Positions 61,298 through 64,000 of a DNA stretch of 64,000 nucleotides are shown piece after piece. Below the pieces are notes generated by a model, which did not search any database, was not told where the DNA came from, and worked only from the letters and a program-made list of their open reading frames with translations. Location of the stretch: positions 50,253 to 114,252 of the forward strand of contig JAKSPO010000005.1 in the NCBI GenBank assembly GCA_024404675.1. The letters run 5' to 3'. The translations under genes were made by a program, and so were the position numbers. Position 1 is the first letter of the stretch, and each line of letters starts with the position of its first letter. This DNA is from Lachnospiraceae bacterium. Its GTDB lineage: Bacteria; Bacillota; Clostridia; Lachnospirales; Lachnospiraceae.

Positions 61298-62356
61298 TTA
61301 TTTTAATCTGACATAAAATGTAGATTTTCCTGTCCCTTCCCTGCGAAGTTCTCCTTCTGCTACAAGCTTACGAAGTGAGCCTTCAATCGAACTTACACTA
61401 AGAGCCGGGCATAATTCACGGATGTCCTGCTTGTTAAATTTCCCGATCTTATTCTGTGTGGCTTTACGAACCATTTCGATTGCCGGAAGTTTCTCTTCTA
61501 CAATTTCAAATCGGTCTTCGAAATCTTTGTAAGCTGCCAGAATAGTTCCAAGGAGATATTTGATAAAAGGAACTGCATCCTCTTCTCCTTCATGCCAACC
61601 ATCCTGTGAATGACCTAAAGCCTCGTAATACAAATCCTTATTCTTTGCAATTTTAGCTTCAAGCGAGATGTACTTTCCTACATAAAAGCCACTGCGATAA
61701 AGTAGCAGGGTTGTAAGCAATCTGCTCATTCTGCCGTTACCGTCATTGAAAGGGTGGATACACAGGAAGTCATGGATAAAAATCGGAATTGCCAATAATG
61801 GCTCCACCTCATAATTTCCAATCACCCTGTTGTACTCTTCACAAATTCTATCAAGTGCCTCTGGTGTTTCAAACGGAACCAATGGAGTGAACAACACTTC
61901 TGTATGCCCACCAGGATATGTGGCACTGATATAATTCTGCACATTCTTAGTTCGCCCTGCGAGTGGGTTATTCATATGGCTACACAGGATTTTATGCAAC
62001 TGCAAGATATAATTCTGTGTAATAGGAATCGCATCAAAACTTTCATGGATGATATTAAGTACATCACGATAACCTGCGATTTCCTCTTCGTCTCTATTTT
62101 TAGGTGTGATCTTTTCCGCAACCAACTGCTTAATTCTTGTATTAGTAGTTACAATACCCTCAATCGCGTTAGAAGCCTCTGTGCTTTGAATCTTTGCAAT
62201 CTCCACAAGTTTTTCAAGCTCGTCTGGTCTTTGCTTGAGATACATTTCCTGCTTGCCTGCGAATTTATATATTGCTGCTATGAGGCCAAGAATTTCTGAA
62301 TCCCATTTTTCTTCTTTTATTTTCGAATAGTTAAATGTTCTCAATTCCTTAAGCAC
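61298..62356 (-). CDS. Fic family protein (AMP-transferase fold) with winged helix
   Basis: A 352-aa Fic protein. The catalytic motif HPFNDGNGRMSRL is complete near residue 202. An N-terminal inhibitory helix with SNAIEG near 60 fits the (S/T)xxxE(G/N) motif, so this is a self-inhibited class II-type Fic protein. Residues 280-352 look like a winged-helix domain (KFNKQDIRELCPALSVSSIEGSLRKLVAEGEL). Such proteins AMPylate targets; this large domestic class is widespread and often carried on mobile DNA. The start is GTG after AGAGGTAG. The base composition is more AT-rich than most of the window. Confidence 0.9.
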   Translation of the reverse strand: MLKELRTFNYSKIKEEKWDSEILGLIAAIYKFAGKQEMYLKQRPDELEKLVEIAKIQSTEASNAIEGIVTTNTRIKQLVAEKITPKNRDEEEIAGYRDVLNIIHESFDAIPITQNYILQLHKILCSHMNNPLAGRTKNVQNYISATYPGGHTEVLFTPLVPFETPEALDRICEEYNRVIGNYEVEPLLAIPIFIHDFLCIHPFNDGNGRMSRLLTTLLLYRSGFYVGKYISLEAKIAKNKDLYYEALGHSQDGWHEGEEDAVPFIKYLLGTILAAYKDFEDRFEIVEEKLPAIEMVRKATQNKIGKFNKQDIRELCPALSVSSIEGSLRKLVAEGELRREGTGKSTFYVRLK

Positions 62357-62384
62357 CTACCTCTCACACAGCTTTGCTGTCTTA

Positions 62385-62846
62385 CTAAATTTCCACATCC
62401 GGTACCTGACCATCATGCGCCAACCACTTACATTCTGTTATTTCCATGTTAGTAAATACTGCCTTAAAAGATGACTCCTCTGGGCTGCAAGCATAAATAC
62501 CAAACTGAATTTCATCAGTGGCTTTATACATATGGCAGATTCTCATCTGCATATATTTAACACCATCCTCGGAACATTCGATACAATAATCATCCTCTCG
62601 CCTGCTAAATCTACACCACACTGATCAAAACGAACCCTTTTTTCAAATTCTGTCTTCACAGTAAATGAAAAGAACTTCTCATCGGTAGTTATCTGCAACA
62701 CAGGGGCATTATCATTCCTAAAAAAAATAATATGTGTGCTGCCATAAATCAGTATGCGGATTTGTTATTATTTCAATTCTATCATTTTCAATTGAGCATT
62801 CTTTAGGCTCTCTTGTCCATTTCCATTGGTCTTTATTTATCTTCAT
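62385..62846 (-). pseudogene. Broken DUF1349 (YesU-like) gene
   Basis: Three remnants of one DUF1349 protein are found in different frames. From an ATG at 62846 a frame reads MKINKDQWKWTREPKEC and continues to TYYFF before a stop in an 8-T run at about 62720. A shifted frame continues with RNDNAPVLQITTDEKFFSF and KTEFEKRVRFDQCGV. The third frame resumes at WCRFSRREDDYCIECSEDG and runs to HDGQVPDVEI. A stretch of roughly 50 family residues expected between FDQCG and the WCRFSRREDD segment is missing. One frameshift at a homopolymer plus an internal deletion therefore inactivate it. DUF1349 proteins are beta-jelly-roll, concanavalin-like, and often lie in carbohydrate loci. Confidence 0.75.
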
Positions 62847-62986
62847 CGTCTTTCCCTTAATACTTGTCTTTTCCCTCAAATTATATTCAATAATAAGGGA
62901 AAGTCAACATGTTCGAGTGCATTTCCCCTTAAAATCGAATCGTTTTTACGGTATAAGTATTATTTTGTGCGTATTTGACCGCGTAT

Positions 62987-63973
62987 TTATCCCTCGATTT
63001 TCTTTGTAGTAATATTAATATCAGTACGTTGGTTTTTTATAGCTATCTGGAAATCATCCTCATAAATAATCTCCCCCGGAACCTCGTCGCACTCGGACAT
63101 ATACAAAGGAACACCGTACTTTTGAGCCATCTTACGATAGAATGTCATTTCTGAGTAGATACGGTTGCCATCTGAAGTGCTCTTAAACCAAGTAACAGCC
63201 TTATCCGGATTTCCCTCATCGTAAAATGGCGGCACCGGCAATACTCTTTCAAAGTATTCACGGTTCTCCCAATATTCTTTTGTTTCCTCTTCAGACAGAA
63301 TTCCTGCATCAACTAACTTGCCTATAGCAGTAAAAATCCCTCTAGGCTGTTGCGTGATATATGCAACATCTGCTGTATGCACGCGATAATATTTCTTTCT
63401 GTCTTCCACTGCTATCGGACTCCCCAGCTCTTTTTCCATATAGCCGCAGGTAAATGGAAAGAAATCATATTTTACGGTTCCTGTATGCACAAAGCCCAGG
63501 CTTTCGTACCAGCCTCTTAGCAGCTTGTTCTCTTCTACAATTCCGATCTTCAGTCTTGTCCGTCCCGTTTCCTTTACCTTGGCAACACAATCTTCCACGA
63601 GTTTTCTTCCAATGCTTCTGTGACGATATTGGGGCAGCACAGATAGATTATTCAATTCTGCCTCCTCTTCATTCAGAAAAGCTATCGAATAATAGCCTAC
63701 GATCCTGCCTCCGATCAGATAGACGACCATCGGCCTTTTCTCCTCACAAAAATGATACCCAAGCCTTCCCTCGTCCGTAGCGAACGCGGTAAATCTCGGC
63801 GCATTTGCCTCGGTGATTCCAAACTCATCAGCAACCGTCTTAAATGCATTTCGAATCACTTGAACGCACTCCGGGATTTCTTCTAACGACATGTATCTTA
63901 TAGCTTCACATTCATCCGGCATATCAGAACTCTTCTGATACTCAGGCGAGGCATTGATTGATTTTAAGTTCAT
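62987..63973 (-). CDS. GNAT acetyltransferase fused to an unrecognised C-terminal domain
   Basis: A 328-aa protein. Residues about 25-185 are a GNAT domain: VGYYSIAFLNEEEAELNNLSVLPQYRHRSIGRKL near 92-128 contains the acetyl-CoA-binding pattern (here QYRHRSIGRKL, Q/RxxGxG/A-like), and ENKLLRGWYESLGFVHTGTV is the usual last strand. Residues about 190-328 form a second region (RGIFTAIGKLVDAGILSEEETKEYWENREYFERVLP) that I cannot place. The start ATG follows AAAGGAGAATATGGGTT. The gene lies in the AT-richer end with the Fic gene and pseudogene. The substrate is unknown. Confidence 0.8.
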   Translation of the reverse strand: MNLKSINASPEYQKSSDMPDECEAIRYMSLEEIPECVQVIRNAFKTVADEFGITEANAPRFTAFATDEGRLGYHFCEEKRPMVVYLIGGRIVGYYSIAFLNEEEAELNNLSVLPQYRHRSIGRKLVEDCVAKVKETGRTRLKIGIVEENKLLRGWYESLGFVHTGTVKYDFFPFTCGYMEKELGSPIAVEDRKKYYRVHTADVAYITQQPRGIFTAIGKLVDAGILSEEETKEYWENREYFERVLPVPPFYDEGNPDKAVTWFKSTSDGNRIYSEMTFYRKMAQKYGVPLYMSECDEVPGEIIYEDDFQIAIKNQRTDINITTKKIEG

Positions 63974-64000
63974 AACCCATATTCTCCTTTCATAAAAAAT

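Noticed and set aside
1..64000. CRISPR arrays, tRNA, rRNA, insertion sequences, prophage
   Set aside because: Looked for but no regularly spaced repeats, clover-leaf genes, transposases or phage structural genes were seen.

Overview
The window reads as chromosomal DNA of a low-to-mid GC Firmicute, most likely a gut or rumen member of the Lachnospiraceae (Clostridia). This is an inference from gene content and style: strong AGGAGG-type ribosome binding sites with occasional TTG/GTG starts, a T-box ahead of tyrS, a Bacillus-type LexA box, FabK-type enoyl reductase, DUF285/BspA repeats, a TM1266-type hydrogenase regulator, Pro/Thr-rich linkers on surface proteins, and several plant-polysaccharide enzymes. 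No rRNA, tRNA, CRISPR array, insertion sequence or prophage was seen. About 49 intact protein genes, one pseudogene and two very small candidate genes are supported; most lie on the minus strand.

Layout. 1-7.5 kb: patatin-like lipase (+), mutY, and a three-gene cassette of two half-size ABC exporters with N-terminal extra domains and zinc ribbons flanking a DUF1854 protein. 7.5-13.7 kb: a structured-looking intergenic stretch, lysA, then the divergent topoisomerase IV pair parE-parC. 13.7-22.8 kb (minus): a membrane-anchored GH25 lysozyme-like protein, clpB preceded by a long dyad, a B12-binding radical SAM protein and a secreted DUF285 leucine-rich-repeat protein. 22.8-24.5 kb: promoter, Tyr T-box and tyrS. 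24.5-31.6 kb (minus): hemolysin III family protein, TM1266-like regulator, a serC-serA-AAA+ ATPase operon, then an Hpt-CapA pair; pilT is divergent (+). 33-42.4 kb (minus): lipoprotein and GH5 cellulase, an ABC-2 exporter, serine hydrolase, phosphopantetheinyl transferase, NUDIX hydrolase, rhodanese-like protein and GH27 alpha-galactosidase. 42.5-48.4 kb: pspC (+), an Fe-S aldo/keto reductase, and sbcDC under a LexA box. 48.4-57 kb (minus): GH43 enzyme, two nitroreductases with a tiny membrane protein between them, a CE1-like esterase, a diguanylate cyclase with a LacI-type sugar-binding domain, fabK, a histidine phosphatase and an NCS2 purine permease. 57.3-61.1 kb (minus): DUF1295 protein, lipoprotein and Mbeg1-like lipase, with a 71-bp dyad lying over the promoter. 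61.3-64 kb: an AT-richer accessory end with a Fic protein, a broken DUF1349 gene and a GNAT fusion.

How it fits together. The GH5 enzyme is secreted and lipid-anchored, whereas the GH27, GH43 and CE1-like enzymes have no signal peptide, so the likely scheme is extracellular attack on beta-glucan or hemicellulose followed by intracellular trimming of imported oligosaccharides. The LRR protein, GH25 protein, CapA, lipoproteins and PilT make up a cell-surface layer. Housekeeping functions include DNA repair (mutY, sbcCD), decatenation (parEC), protein disaggregation (clpB), serine and lysine synthesis, and tyrosyl-tRNA charging.
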